64,000 nucleotides of DNA, taken from contig JAZAYU010000126.1 of NCBI GenBank assembly GCA_038501625.1, positions 1,612,001 to 1,676,000 on the forward strand, written 5' to 3'. The translations under genes were made by a program, and so were the position numbers. Positions 34,030-45,333 of the stretch are shown here, in pieces (position 1 is the first letter of the stretch; each line of letters opens with the position of its first letter). The stretch comes from Corbicula japonica. Taxonomy: Eukaryota; Mollusca; Bivalvia; Venerida; Cyrenidae. Under the pieces are notes generated by a model. It searched no databases, was not told the origin of the DNA, and saw only the letters and a list, made by a program, of their open reading frames with translations.

Positions 34030-35945
34030 CATTTTTGTGTCGCCTGCGATAACAGGTAGACACATAGGGATCCTATTGTCCGGCGATGTCGTCGTCGTCG
34101 TCGGCAGTGCCGTCGTCGGGTAGTCCCCCAACTTTAATATGAAACTTAATGTTGCCAATAACTTTGAAAGTACTTGTCCTATTAACTTAATACTTGGAAT
34201 ATATCATCTGCATGAACAACGCCATCTGTGACAACAAGAATGATAACTCCTGTTTTAGTATTTTTTGAGTTATGCCCCTTTCAAATGACATTAATATGGA
34301 ACTTTATATGAAACTTAATGTTGCCAATAACTTTAAAAGTACTTGTCCTATTAACTTAATACTTGGAATATATCATCTGCATGAACAACGCCATCTGTGA
34401 CAACAAGAATGATAACTCCTGTTTTAGTATTTTTTGAGTTATGCCCCTTTCAAATGACATTAATATGGAACTTTATATGAAACTTAATGTTGCCAATAAC
34501 TTTGAAAGTACTTGTCCTATTAACTTAATACTTGGAATATATCATCTGCATGAACAACGCCATCTGTGACAACAAGAATGATAACTCCTGTTTTAGTATT
34601 TTTTGAGTTATGCCCCTTTCAAATGACATTAATATGGAACTTTAATTTGAAACTTAATGTTGCCAATAACTTTAAAAGTACTTGTCCTATTAACTTAATA
34701 CTTGGAATATATCATGTGCATGAACAACGCCATCTGTGACAACAAGAATGATAACTCCTGTTTCAGTATTGTTTGAGTTATGCCCCTTTCAAATGACTTA
34801 AATACGGAACTTTAATATGAAACTTAATGTTGCCTTAAACTTTGAAAGTACTTTTCCTATTAACTAAATAACTTATGCCCCTTACACATGCAACTTAAAC
34901 GTGAAACTTAATGTTGCCCATTACTTTGGAAGTACTTGTCCTATTCACTTAATTTGAATTTATCATCAGCATGAACAACGTAATCTGTGACAGCAAGAAT
35001 GATAACTCCAGTTTCAATATTTTTTTAAGTTGTTCCCCTTTCAAATAAAACTTTTAACATGAAATTTAATGTTGCTCAAAACTGAAAGTACTTGACCTTT
35101 TCACTTAAAACTTGGAATATATCATCTTCAGGAACAACAACATCGGCTACAATAAGGACTATAACTTCTGTTTGAATATTTTTTTGAGTTATGCCCCTTT
35201 CGAATGCAACTTTAACACAGAACTTAATGTTGACATTAACTTTTAAAGTACGTGTCCTGTTCACTTAATATTCAGAATATATCATCTTCATGAACATCGT
35301 CATCACTAACAACAAGAATGATAACTCCTGTTTGACTTTTTATGACTTATGTCCCTTTCACATGAAACTTTAACATAAAACTTTATGTTGCCTATATTTT
35401 TTAAAGTACTTGTTTTATTTACATAATACTTGAAATATTTCATCTTCATGAACAACAACATCGGGTACAACAACATAACTCCTGTTTAACTATTTTTGAG
35501 TTACGTCCCTTTCAAATGCAAACTTATGTTGCATGTAACTTTTAAAGTATTTGTCCTATTCATATATATCATCTGCATGAACAACAACATTGGGTACAAA
35601 AAGAATGAAAACTCCTGTTTGAATATTTTATGAGTTATGCCCCTTAAAATGCAACTTTAACATGAAACATAATGTTGCCTGTAAAATTGAAAGTACTTGT
35701 GCAGTTCACTTAATTCTTTGAATATTTCATCTGCATGCACATACCAACTGGTGAAGAATGATAACTCAGGTTTCACCATTTTATAGTTATTACCCTTTCA
35801 AATACAATTTAGGTCACTCGTATGTTCTGTGGTGTAGTATTGAAATAACTTGAATAAAAACATTTTATTATGATTAACCATAGGCCCACATTGCAACTTT
35901 TTCCCAGCAGGCGACACATGTGTTCCGAGGAACACAACATTCTAG
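34030..35945 (+). mobile_element. Non-autonomous Helentron-type (HINE/pearl-like) element
   Basis: Features in order: subterminal inverted repeat TGTGTCGCCTGC (34036-34047); a (GTC)n microsatellite (34088-34103); a 169-170-bp tandem array (34130-35830); the inverted partner GCAGGCGACACA (35907-35918); a perfect hairpin TGTGTTCC-GA-GGAACACA (35919-35936); and a terminal CTAG (35942-35945). This order is that described for Helentron-associated non-autonomous elements, including bivalve pearl elements. No coding sequence. Exact ends are uncertain because the host copy is diverged. Confidence 0.72.
34130..35830 (+). repeat. 169-170-bp tandem array
   Basis: Units starting GAAACTTAATGTTGCC at 34141, 34310, 34479, 34649 and 34819, almost identical, followed by five or six increasingly diverged or shortened units. 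Each carries ACTTGTCCTATTAACTTAAT and GAGTTATGCCCCTTTCAAAT. Confidence 0.95.
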
Positions 35946-36358
35946 TTTTATTAAGACACCACAAACAATTAACGAACTCATTAGATTCGATTCAACAACA
36001 AAGTGCAAAAATAACAAAGATAACTTATTTAACATCTATGTTTATAAAATATATTTGTGTCAACTGATTGATAAATGTTTAAAAAAATTATAATACGTCG
36101 TTCTTTTTTGTTTATAATCCTAAATACAGCTAATGCAAAATGCATGGTCTATTTACGGCCTATGACGGGAAAGTCCATTATAAATATAACGAGGTTTTTC
36201 ATATTTGGCGTAGTTCAATGATTCTTTTTCAAATAGTTCAATAATATCATTTGTATTTAATGAATTCAAAAAAACAACAACAAAAAAAACTGTGTAGTTG
36301 GGTAACTATCAAACACTGAATGTTATTTACTTGTAACTAGTCCTTTGTTTTTTAACAG

Positions 36359-36448
36359 ATACGATGCTCGTTTGAGATAACCGAGGATCCAACTTCACTG
36401 AAAGGTCTTCTTGCATTTAGCGAATATTTCATTACAGGGTTTACAGAG
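36359..36448 (+). CDS. Exon 14: VWDE-type Ig-like region, part 3
   Basis: A 30-codon phase 0 exon between TTAACAG and GTAAAT. It reads IRCSFEITEDPTSLKG, then FSEYFITGFTE. GFQ from exon 13 plus IRCS gives the G-[FY]-x-[VI]-x-C motif that closes such Ig-like units, followed by a segment resembling the YF-x-G-I strand. The 5.4-kb upstream intron contains the long palindrome and the Helentron-type element. Confidence 0.65.
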
Positions 36449-36797
36449 GTAAATGTTTAATATCAAACAGTTTATTTACGCAAAGAAAACAATATAAGAC
36501 AAGTCTAAGGTTTCTTGAGTTTTAACTTTTCAAAGTGTACTTTCAGCAGGTTTAAACCTGTCATGAAGATGCGTTAAGGAATTGTACCTGTCTTTACGTG
36601 CATTCGTTACCTTTAGCTACTTCAACGCCATCTCTGACGCATACATCACGAATATTAGTTAGCGTCGGTTTCAAATAATGAAAACATGTGCGATTATGTG
36701 ACACAGTACCAATGTTTAATCACTCAGTACGGAGACTGAATATTGAGCGATTTGTGCATTTGGTTTATTCCACCTCAGTCTATTTTGTTTTTTTTAG

Positions 36798-37241
36798 AAT
36801 GAAATGAGCCTATATGAATATGAAGGGAGCTCTTTCAGACAAATAACATCCAATACTCCGCTTGGCTGTGAATCATTTGAAGAAGACACCAATGCCTACT
36901 GCGAACTTAATTGGGCCCTGGTTGACTATTTCGCAGAGACAAGTTGCAACATAACTAACAGAGCAGATGGTATTCCCAAGACGTGCAGTTTTTCTTTAAG
37001 AGGTCTAACGTTCTTAGGATCTAAACAGATGTCGACGTCATGGAGAGATAAAGGACGTATAATGTCGGTTCATGAAAATATCGCAAATGAAACACATTAC
37101 ATTCAAACTCAAGAATGGCTAGGAACAAAAGTGGACATAACTGGTGATTTAAAATACACTGAATATAGAATAAAATTTTCCCCAGCTACTAATACAACTG
37201 GCCATCAAATATGGAATAATTATCAGATACCAGACATAAGT
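36798..37241 (+). CDS. Exon 15: large VWDE-type extracellular region
   Basis: This is the largest exon, 148 codons, phase 0 at both ends, between TTTTTAG and GTAAGA. It contains LGCESFEEDTNAYCEL, TSCNIT and KTCSFSL, four cysteines in a beta-rich domain, and several N-x-[ST] glycosylation sites. The C-x8-C-E-L arrangement resembles the segment between the Ig-like and VWD parts of VWDE proteins. The donor AGT/GTAAGA is chosen because it preserves phase with exon 16; reading through would add three codons before a stop. Confidence 0.72.
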
Positions 37242-38082
37242 GTAAGAGTATAATTATTAAATTACTGCATTGTACCTTATATAATAACTACACGTGATCT
37301 CGTTAGTTGAAACGTCTAAAATTACTTTTGTTTTAATATTTCAGCCAGTTTATAGATAGGTGGTTTCAATATCCAAGCCAATATAGATTTGGATATTGTC
37401 CAATCACCCCGAAGGATATACTTCCTGCTTTTTAAATTTTGCCTTTGGCGTCGTCTGTTATATGCATGATTTATATTCTAAGATCCCCTGTCAAAATTCT
37501 ATTCTGTTTAGTTCCGCCCATTGTTTTCTCGTTCAGGGCAAACCCATAATTTTATCTGGGGACCATACGCCGCTGAACATGGAATGGTATTAATCTGAAA
37601 ATAACTCATTGAAGGTTCCATGTTCACCGCCATATGCATACCATCGTTTGGGATGGATCGAAATGGTAGTATTTAATGGTGTAATTACTGAGTTTCGCTC
37701 AACCCGGGGCTAGGCGGCGTAGGTAGTAATATGCATTCCCATTACTGCCCAATAACAGGCTCAATCAAACCGAGCATGCAGTATTTTCATAATTGTCGTG
37801 TTCGGTGGCTTTCAAAGTTCCCCTTTCATCTATTAAAAGTTACGAAGTTTGTTCCTGACACTTCTTTTTTGCAAAATGTACAGAAACGAAATTATCAATT
37901 CTTCCGATTTCGGTCCGAATCATATCCGCTTAACATAAGTGAATTGCCGATTAGCTAGTTACGGTAGCGCTCCGATCCTGTAAAAGCGTTCCTATTAGAC
38001 CCGTTTGTGCTCCTATATTGTTAGATTAGCGATCCGATTTCGTATTTTCAGTACAGTAACTATATCAAATGATACGTTTTAG
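37242..38082. other. Intron with a GC-richer patch (37600-37800)
   Basis: The patch contains GCTCAACCCGGGGCTAGGCG and an AATTGTCGTGTTCGGTGGCT segment resembling the flank of the 31-bp minisatellite at 27.8 kb. No gene recognised. Confidence 0.4.
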
Positions 38083-38174
38083 GTCCATCTGAGAAGTAGT
38101 TGGCTATGGCAAGATTCATGTCGTATAGATGCACTAAAATATCCTGTGATTTCAAGGGGCTACTATGCATCTCT
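38083..38174 (+). CDS. Exon 16: start of the VWD-like module
   Basis: A 92-bp exon between TTTTAG and GTAAGT, in phase 0 and out phase 2. It encodes VHLRSSWLWQDSCRID, then YPVISRGYYAS. In canonical VWD domains the equivalent place carries a C-x-[ST]-x-D-P-H-x-x-T-F-D-G motif; here only the C and D positions are recognisable, so the metal-binding consensus seems lost or diverged. Confidence 0.65.
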
Positions 38175-39160
38175 GTAAGTTTTTTTATATTAACATTTTA
38201 TTAGTTATTTGGTTTCTTGACGGGGTTTATATATAATTACAGGTCTGGGTGCAATATAAAAGCTTGTGTGTCATGTTATTCCAGTTGTAGTCAAAGGAAT
38301 AAAAGAAAATCCAAACTGGCAATATATTCCCACATACTCTGTCAAGAAACCAACCACATAGTTGTTTTGTTGCGCTGCAATGGCTTTTTAGGCAAAAGAC
38401 ACTTAGAAAACTCGTTTTGCGCATTTAATTCCGAGCGGCTATTATGTAATTCCTTAACAAGAACCTCAATACTGCATTTGCCATAGGGTGAGAAAGTATG
38501 TGCATCCGGACCAGGAATCGAAAATTGTTTTTTTTATTTATTTTTATTTTCAGAATGGCTTTTTCACAACACATATCAGCAGATCAATGCACATGCTCCA
38601 TATATTACTACATTAACAGCTTTATATGAGAATAAAACTTTAAAATATCATTCAAGGATAAAAATGCCATTATATTGTCTGACCTGAAAAAGAGACTGCC
38701 TTATGAAAATTCCTTTTTTGTTTGTTCAAGATGAGCCTACTTTACATCTACATCATTTTCAATTTAGCAACAGTGTCCAGCATAATAAAGTTCATGACTA
38801 GCTTGTTCATAACTACTGATAAACATGACTAAGACAATAAAATCCAAACTTGTGATTAAATGCGCCTGGTCACATAATTATCAGAACAAAAAATAATGAA
38901 TTTTCAAATACCATTTTTAAACTGTTACAGCAAAACACATGTAAAGAAATTGAATATAATGTAATTTTTATTAGTCAACGTATAAGTGATTGTATACTAC
39001 TCAATATTTGATAGTGATCACTTTTTGGTTTATTCCGAATTATTGCCCCTACCAAGTTTCAACCGCTTTCCGCTTCACCATTTTATCGGCCCATTCCTTC
39101 TTTGGCAAAAAGCTGATGCCACATGAACACATTTTCAGAATTACAGCAAATATTTTATCG
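38175..39160. other. Intron sequence without recognisable element
   Basis: Nothing supported. Confidence 0.5.
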
Positions 39161-39166
39161 TTTTAA

Positions 39167-40162
39167 CCGGGTCACACGATTTACCGGAATCCACTATGAT
39201 TTATCGGAAGTCACCTTAAAATAAAATTCAGAGCTATCTTTTTTGGAAATTTACGATGTTAAAAGTGGTCGGAAAACCCTCTGCTATGTGCGCATGTAAA
39301 ATATACCATTTTCAACGCATGAAAGGTACGTAAATATTTCTATGCGCTCAAAAGAAAGTTTTCTAGGAGCTTACTTATGATGTCTTAATTACGATTGTTC
39401 CTGGTATGAGCGGCTACTAAATTTAAGAGCAACTGACAAATACTTGAAAATACATGAAAAGCTATGAGTGTCGTGAACGCTACCACTGCTATAATAACTA
39501 CATGCGCACGTTAAAGATACAACAACTTGCGCACATGAAAGCCTTAATGGTACGTGTCCCGCATAATAATGTCAGCGTTTCCGATTCGATAAATAGCTGT
39601 CACGTCCTCAAAACAGTGTAATAGTCACGCCCAAACTCAACGTTTATGTAATAACATTCTATGTGAGCATAAGATTTTTATTAAAGAAAAGTGTATTACT
39701 TCACCATTTTTTAACATTAAATATAAATAAATACCTGTGTTTTAAATACATTGTATAACAAATACGACATATGAATCAGCGACCAAACACCGTGAGATTA
39801 CGGTACACCGCGGTCAAGTCAAAATTAGGCAACGGTCCATGTACACAAATTTGTAAACGGCTATTAATGTTTCACTAAAATGAACTTTAAATGAAAACTT
39901 AAACGTGTTCTTCATATTCTTTATAGCCCAGGCTTAGAATTTTTATAGCGCGCGCGGCAAATTTATACATAACAACGAAAAATGGGACCGGTAGGTACTG
40001 TCAAATCTAGATGCATTTTACTTTAAAACGCTCTGACATCATCCATAAATAAATTTTCAAAAATATAGCCCTGAAAATCATTTTAAGGTGGATTCCGGTA
40101 AATCAGAGTGAATTCCGTGGATTCCGATAATTTTGGTGGATTCCGGTAAGTCGTGTGACCGG
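39167..40162. mobile_element. 996-bp non-autonomous TIR element
   Basis: TIRs of about 80 bp: CCGGGTCACACGATTTACCG on the left against TAAGTCGTGTGACCGG on the right, continuing through GGAATCCAC and CACCTTAAAAT. Flanked by TTTTAA on both sides (39161-39166 and 40163-40168). The right TIR contains an extra internal copy of the GGATTCCG motif. No transposase. Superfamily unknown. Confidence 0.8.
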
Positions 40163-40168
40163 TTTTAA

Positions 40169-41379
40169 CCTTATGTAAGGAATATAACAAACTTTTAAGT
40201 GATCCTTATCAAATTTGGAGTAGTATATTTGAAGTCAAAGTTGTTATACTAACGCAGTAAAGTTCACTCACTAGAAGTCCTATCGGCGAAATTGGCTCCT
40301 GGTCAGATATTCGCAGGGTTCTTAATACATAGTAGTAGACGTTAATCCCTTCTGGGCCATTAAAATAGTTCACTCTGGATTGTGAACAATCAGCTTAAAA
40401 TAGGCATTCAAACAGAATGAAGTTGTACAAAAACACAAAATTATTATGTTAGTTTTCATAAGAGACTACCTTATAAGAATAACATATTAAGCGATTAAAT
40501 ATTAAAAACAAGAATATACAAATATAATAGTGATGAGGGATATGTGGATATAAAACCAGCATATCTAAATGAACACCAAAGGCAACAATTAAAACCCAGG
40601 AAGTATATCCTGTGTGTTATTAAACATTATCTTAATCTATATGGACCGAAAATTCGAAACCACGTATTTTAAAATAAGTTGAAATATGAAAACTAAGATA
40701 CTTTTAGAAGTACCATTAACATACTAAAATGTCGTGCTTAAAACATTTAAAGGAGGTAACTGATATTAGCACCACATGGCTGAAAGCTACTGGACTCGAC
40801 GAATATGAATACATGATGCAGGCTCTGTTTGATAGTATTTGAGAATATTCATATGGGGTTGCTTTTAACGAGAAAACAATGAACAGAACATAACAAAATA
40901 TGATTTTGCCAGGGAATCTGAGATAATAAGTCTTGCTTTTCACAGAAAACGCCAAAGCCCAATACGTAATGCAGAAAGTATACCCTAGTGGTCATTGCAA
41001 AAGATTTAATAACAGTTGATTCGACACCATGGTAGTCAGCCTTTAGATTTATAGATGAATTTCAAAAAAGGGGAGACTGTGATATCGCTTTTACATTCAC
41101 TGTCATCTTTTTATTTGTGATTATCTCAGATCAAACAGGAAAGATGTATATTGATTAAAATGTGTATCATGAATTAAAGGGTAAAACTTGAATTGTACTT
41201 TTCGATAAAATGTGTTTTTCGGTTATGGAATTTAATGTTGACTTTGAATTCCACGAATATTTTAGCATTGCAATACAAACTGTTTAATGATTATATGATT
41301 AACGTTTATTTAGCCGAATGTGATAAAATATGTATCTAAATAAAAATCTACAGATATAATACCTGAATTCCATTCACAG
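40169..41379. other. Intron sequence without recognisable element
   Basis: Nothing supported. Confidence 0.5.
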
Positions 41380-41449
41380 ATTGGATAGTGTCTCAGTTGA
41401 TTCAGCAGGCGAATATTTGTTGTACAGAAGCACACACAGACCAGTTGAG
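41380..41449 (+). CDS. Exon 17: VWD-like module, GEYLLYRS segment
   Basis: A 70-bp exon between TTCACAG and GTAAGA; one base completes a Leu codon and the exon ends in phase 0. It reads LDSVSVDSAGEYLLYRST, then RPVE. G-E-[FY]-x-L-Y-[RK] is a typical VWD strand after the DPH region. The following 11.6-kb intron contains the BEL element, the 5.7-kb DNA transposon and the Tc1 element. Confidence 0.68.
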
Positions 41450-41766
41450 GTAAGACATTCCAAATTTTATATTTTTCTTATTTTTGATCTTAGTCTAATT
41501 TCTTAAGATTAAAGTAATTATTTTACGATTATGAATTTACAGTCTAAGAATGCAATTAATATTTTTCTCTCTTGACCGTCAGAAATTCTATCCGAATTTA
41601 GCATGTCCTATCACATTAAATTTTATGGTTTAAGTTTTTTTTTAATTTTCTTTAGCTTAACAGTTACTATTAGTAACTATGTATTATTATTATAAACTAC
41701 TCGATCTGTTCGAGAAACAGAAAACAGTTTTCCTACATGCACATAAGTTCAGATATCGGACTGGCG

Positions 41767-42591
41767 TGTGGGGAATAAACGCTTCCGGTACCGTATATCG
41801 GGTTATTTCTGCGGGTGCCAAATTTCTGCGTTTCTGCGGTCTTTGGATGAAATCGCAGAAATAAATCCAGCAGAAAAAAGACACCAGCAGAAATTTAAAT
41901 CGCAAAATATTATCTCATTTTCAAGCGAAAATCACTGAAGTCGCCATGTCCGAGATAATCCGTTTCATAATACAGACAGTGTAAAATAATTACGATTAAT
42001 TACCGAAAATTGTTTTCGTATAGGAATAGTATAAACGCGACATTTGCTCAAACATTGCTCAAACATTCAATTTAATTGAATAGTTGTTTGAGAGTTGTTT
42101 TTTTTTTTCATCGGTAAATAATATCTTTGTAAAGTTTTGATGAAATAAATCGAGTAATAGGAGTTGACCCATGAATAAAAATATTAAATAATATGCAGTT
42201 TGTATATTATTTCACAAGTAACAGTAACAGAGACAGTAATTATCTGTATACCGCACTCAGATGATTGTCTCCCTAAGTATGCTTATATCACAATCATGTT
42301 ATTCTTACGACACCTTACCCAATATGAAGCGCAGAAATGTATCCTTCAAGGGAACCGAAAACGCAGAAATAAAACACGCAGAAATTTTTGCATCCATTTT
42401 TGAGGGCAAAACGCAGAAATTTATGACCGCAGAAATAACCCGCTATACGGTATATAAGAAAACAGAAAGCGGTCCCAGGTTCGACCTTTATTGTTTGCGA
42501 CATTAATCACTCTGGGCGGAAGTGACGTCCGACGCCACAGTGCCAACGAACGTCACACACAACGGCGCGTTATCTCATATAATTTCCAACA
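41767..42591 (-). repeat. BEL/Pao 3' LTR carrying a MITE
   Basis: Matches the 44043-44205 LTR outside the MITE: TGTGGGGAATAAAC at the left, CAACGAACGTCACACACAAC and ATTTCCAACA at the right. Confidence 0.88.
41791..42450. mobile_element. 660-bp MITE inserted at TA in the BEL LTR
   Basis: TIRs CCGTATATCGGGTTATTTCT and its complement ending CGCTATACGG, flanked by TA (41789-41790 and 42451-42452). GCAGAAAT or its complement recurs at least eight times near both ends, the kind of subterminal repetition that transposases bind. No coding sequence. Confidence 0.85.
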
Positions 42592-42899
42592 TTCTGGGGG
42601 CCTCGAAAAGTAAAAACATACAAATAATTAACATATATATACATTTACTCGCGCAAAATATCACTTGAAACTATAAAATTTATCGATAGATAATCATTTT
42701 AGAGATATCAGTCTTATATTATCATATTAATTAAGAGTGAACAAATCTATTTAGAGTCACTTTCTATGAATAACTAAATTGAATCACCGAGTTTCTAAAT
42801 AAATCTCGTTTAACTTAAGTATCACGATATTTACACTCAAATGTTAGTTATTAGTCTGTTTCTGCGAAAATAAGGAACCAATTTGTCCGAATCAACTTC

Positions 42900-43637
42900 T
42901 AGTATTGTAATATGTCTATTTGTAACGCCATTTGCGATTCGGATCATTGCCAAACTGTTCCTCCAAAAACAACGGCCAGGTTGTATGGCGCTCGCGGCTT
43001 CAAATCACTGATGTTGCATCTCTAATTGTGTTTGCTGAAATTTCTACATTGTCGATGTCGTCTTCTTTCGGCGAGGTTACGACATTCATGACGTAGTCTG
43101 CATATGACGAATTATTCGGTTCATGGATCTGATCCGAAAGCAAGTATCCAAGTTTTGACTTCACGGCTGTTGGGCCACTCCCACGAATCACTGTATCTTG
43201 GACCACATGCCAATAATAATTCGCGCCTATCAGTAGGGATATCTCGAATAGGATATTGTTTTCCTGATGTGCTAGTTTGAGTCCTCGTTAATATGGCAAT
43301 TTGGATGCTATCTGTTTCACTTTGTTTTGGAAAGGGGGGGGGGGGCAATTGTCGACACTATAACTACTTGCAATTCTAGTTTATCTCCGTTGTCAGTGTG
43401 TAGGTACATTTCTGCGGTATCTAGATGTCGCACATGGTGAGTTCTGTCTCCGAATGAGGCTAAACGTAAGGTGTCACTTCCAGTACGGCGTAGATTCATT
43501 TCATTTGCTAATTGAATGAATGTTCTCTGAGCACCTTCATCAAAGAGAATATGTGCACTGGTGACGTATTTCTCGTATCCTACTGTGCCGACGGCGGTTT
43601 TCAGCAGTACGTCAGGATGCTCTTCTCTGGTATGCAT
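42900..43637 (-). pseudogene. BEL/Pao protease-region fragment
   Basis: Minus-strand pieces in shifted frames: VLLKTAVGTVGYEK, SAHILFDEGAQRTFIQLANE (D-x-G-[AS]-Q-R protease site), LRLASFGD, then GP-x-AVKSKLGYLLSD after the region corresponding to D-x-x-x-G-x-D-Y-[YF]-W. These motifs are characteristic of BEL/Pao pol upstream of RT. A run of 12 G at 43334 marks one frame break. RT, RNase H and integrase are absent. Confidence 0.8.
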
Positions 43638-43659
43638 TATTGTGGTGTTTTAATTATGT

Positions 43660-44020
43660 GAAGATGTAACATGGAATTTTGGATTTTGATAACAAATACT
43701 TCAATGATGCCTCTTGTTGCAGAAACGGCAGGTTTTCTGTGAATTGCATCGCGAAATTAGGTGTCTTTCTAGACAATTGAACCATAGTTGATTCTGCTTT
43801 ACAATTGTCATTCTTGTGTCCGCATCCGGGTACTTTCGGCATTCATTACTGAAGTGATTCTCTTGACAGAACGCACATTTTAATGTCGCTTTAGAATTCT
43901 AGAATTCCTTCGAAATCGGTCAAAAGTTCTTCCTCTCTCGCCATCTGTAATGTCTCGATGAAACGATCTATTATTCGTCGGTTTGCTTCGCGCTGAATCT
44001 GTAGTTTTTGAAGATTGATG
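43660..44020 (-). pseudogene. BEL/Pao gag C-terminus with zinc knuckles
   Basis: Minus-strand reading CAFCQENHFSNECRKY, then LWFNCLERHLISRC and KTCRFCNKRHH gives three C-x2-C-x4-H-x4-C-like knuckles, as in BEL/Pao gag proteins, which bind the genomic RNA. Stops follow at two places before the protease part. Confidence 0.8.
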
Positions 44021-44042
44021 ATCCTGGTCACGGCACCAAAAA

Positions 44043-44205
44043 TGTGGGGAATAAACTCTTCGGGTATACAAGAAAACGCAAAGCGGTTCCAGGTTCGACC
44101 CTTATTGTTTGCGACATTAATCACTCTGGGCGGATGTGACGTCCGACGCCAAAGCGCCAACGAACGTCACACACAACGGCGCGTTATCATATATAATTTC
44201 CAACA
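44043..44205 (-). repeat. BEL/Pao 5' LTR
   Basis: 163 bp, TG...CA ended on the element strand, adjacent to the primer binding site-like GGTGCCGTGACC at 44020-44040. Confidence 0.88.
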
Positions 44206-44279
44206 ATTACTCGTGGCTTGACGAATTTCGCATAATTATTATAATTTTCACATATATAGCTGTAATGTTTTTTATGTGT

Positions 44280-44600
44280 GCATTTTTGCATACAACGTTG
44301 TCAAATTGATGGGAGAGTAGGGTACATTTCAAATGTACTTGTTTGTTCATACGAGAACCTGTCGGGGCATGTTTGAGGTTTGTTCGAACCTGGTTTTAAC
44401 CCCAAGTCGCAAATCGTTTTGCCACTGACCGTCCCAATGCGGTAAATCCTCGGGTACTCATTTTCATTAATTGTCGTTTATATTGAATAAATTTTGATCA
44501 ATTTATTACCATGCTCTTTTCTCCTCTCTACTTGTTGGCCATGTGGAGATGGTATGTCTACTGGATTTGCACATTCCCAGTATTCATATTTCACATTTAA
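44280..44600 (+). mobile_element. Penelope-like retroelement fragment J
   Basis: CATACGAGAACCTGTCGGGG, GCCACTGACCGTCCCAATGC and the ending CAGTATTCATATTTCAC; diverged 3' end copy. Confidence 0.82.
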
Positions 44601-44789
44601 ATAGCAATACGTACGTTACATTTTCATAACAGATGCTTTAATATACAAACGCAACATTCACCACTGCCTAGTTACGATATTAAATATTCAGTATGTTTTT
44701 TTTTTCAGTTAAATAATATTGTTTTTGTGATTATATATAAAAAAATATCGGAAAAATCGCAAGAATCGAAACTTTATACATTTACTTAT

Positions 44790-44817
44790 CGTCGGCCTAA
44801 TATCAAAACCTCGTATC
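44790..44817. repeat. Left TIR of the 5.7-kb transposon
   Basis: Identical over 28 bases to the inverted right TIR. Confidence 0.92.
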
Positions 44818-45333
44818 GTCACTTTTACAAATTTTACAGGAACGACGTTTTTTTGTCTAACACTATCAAATTTTGTTTTAATTGAACGATATTTGGAATG
44901 AAGTTATGTTTTAACACAGTATTACTGCAAACACACTTATTTTTAAGTTAGTACGACATTTTGCTTCTCTAATTGTTATTAAAATTAATAAAAAAAATAT
45001 TATATTCAATTGTGTGATATACTGTACAATGTATAAACTATTGTCTGTAAAACTGGTAATTTTGAAGGATATTTCACATTTTGTAACAACTTATTCATTG
45101 GAGTAACCAACAAAACAATACACCATTTAAGTAGATAACATCTTTTATTTACAAAATTATACAAAGAACTAAAATTTTAATGCGAATAACACCGAAACAA
45201 TCCTGAACCACTAACTGTGGTACGAATCTACAAATTACTGAAAAATAGCTAACAGGTATCCCTTCTCTTTTTCATATAAAAACCTAAAGGGCACAGTTTG
45301 CAAACAATGCTGTAGTAAATAAAGTAAAGTAAA

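Larger units (their letters stand above)
33917..35975 (-). mobile_element. Penelope-like fragment O, split by a Helentron-type insertion
   Basis: The left part 33917-34030 reads TATGCGTATCAGGAATAGCC through AGAGAGAATGTGATTATAA; the right part from about 35950 reads AGACACCACAAACAATTAAC. These are adjacent in other minus-strand copies (for example 54537-54600), so the 1.9-kb segment between them was inserted later. Confidence 0.72.
41767..44205 (-). mobile_element. Decayed BEL/Pao LTR retrotransposon
   Basis: LTRs at 41767-42591 and 44043-44205; the left one is 163 bp once a 660-bp MITE and its duplicated TA are removed, the same as the right. On the minus strand the LTR starts TGTTGGAAATTATAT and ends TTCCCCACA, followed by a likely primer binding site GGTGCCGTGACC. 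Only 1451 bp of interior remain, with gag zinc knuckles and protease-region pieces but no RT or integrase. No target duplication is visible (GGCG against ATTAC). Confidence 0.85.

Noticed and set aside
34130..35830. Regular repeats resembling a CRISPR array
   Set aside because: Units are 169 bp and contiguous without unique spacers, and the context is animal intron; it is a tandem array inside a Helentron-type element.
36804..37253. Reading exon 15 through to the TAA as the end of the gene
   Set aside because: GTAAGA at 37242 is a good donor in phase, and the following exons continue a VWD-like module in frame.
37600..37800. Possible rRNA or known repeat in the GC-richer patch
   Set aside because: No rRNA core motif recognised and no second copy found in the window; left as an unexplained intron patch.
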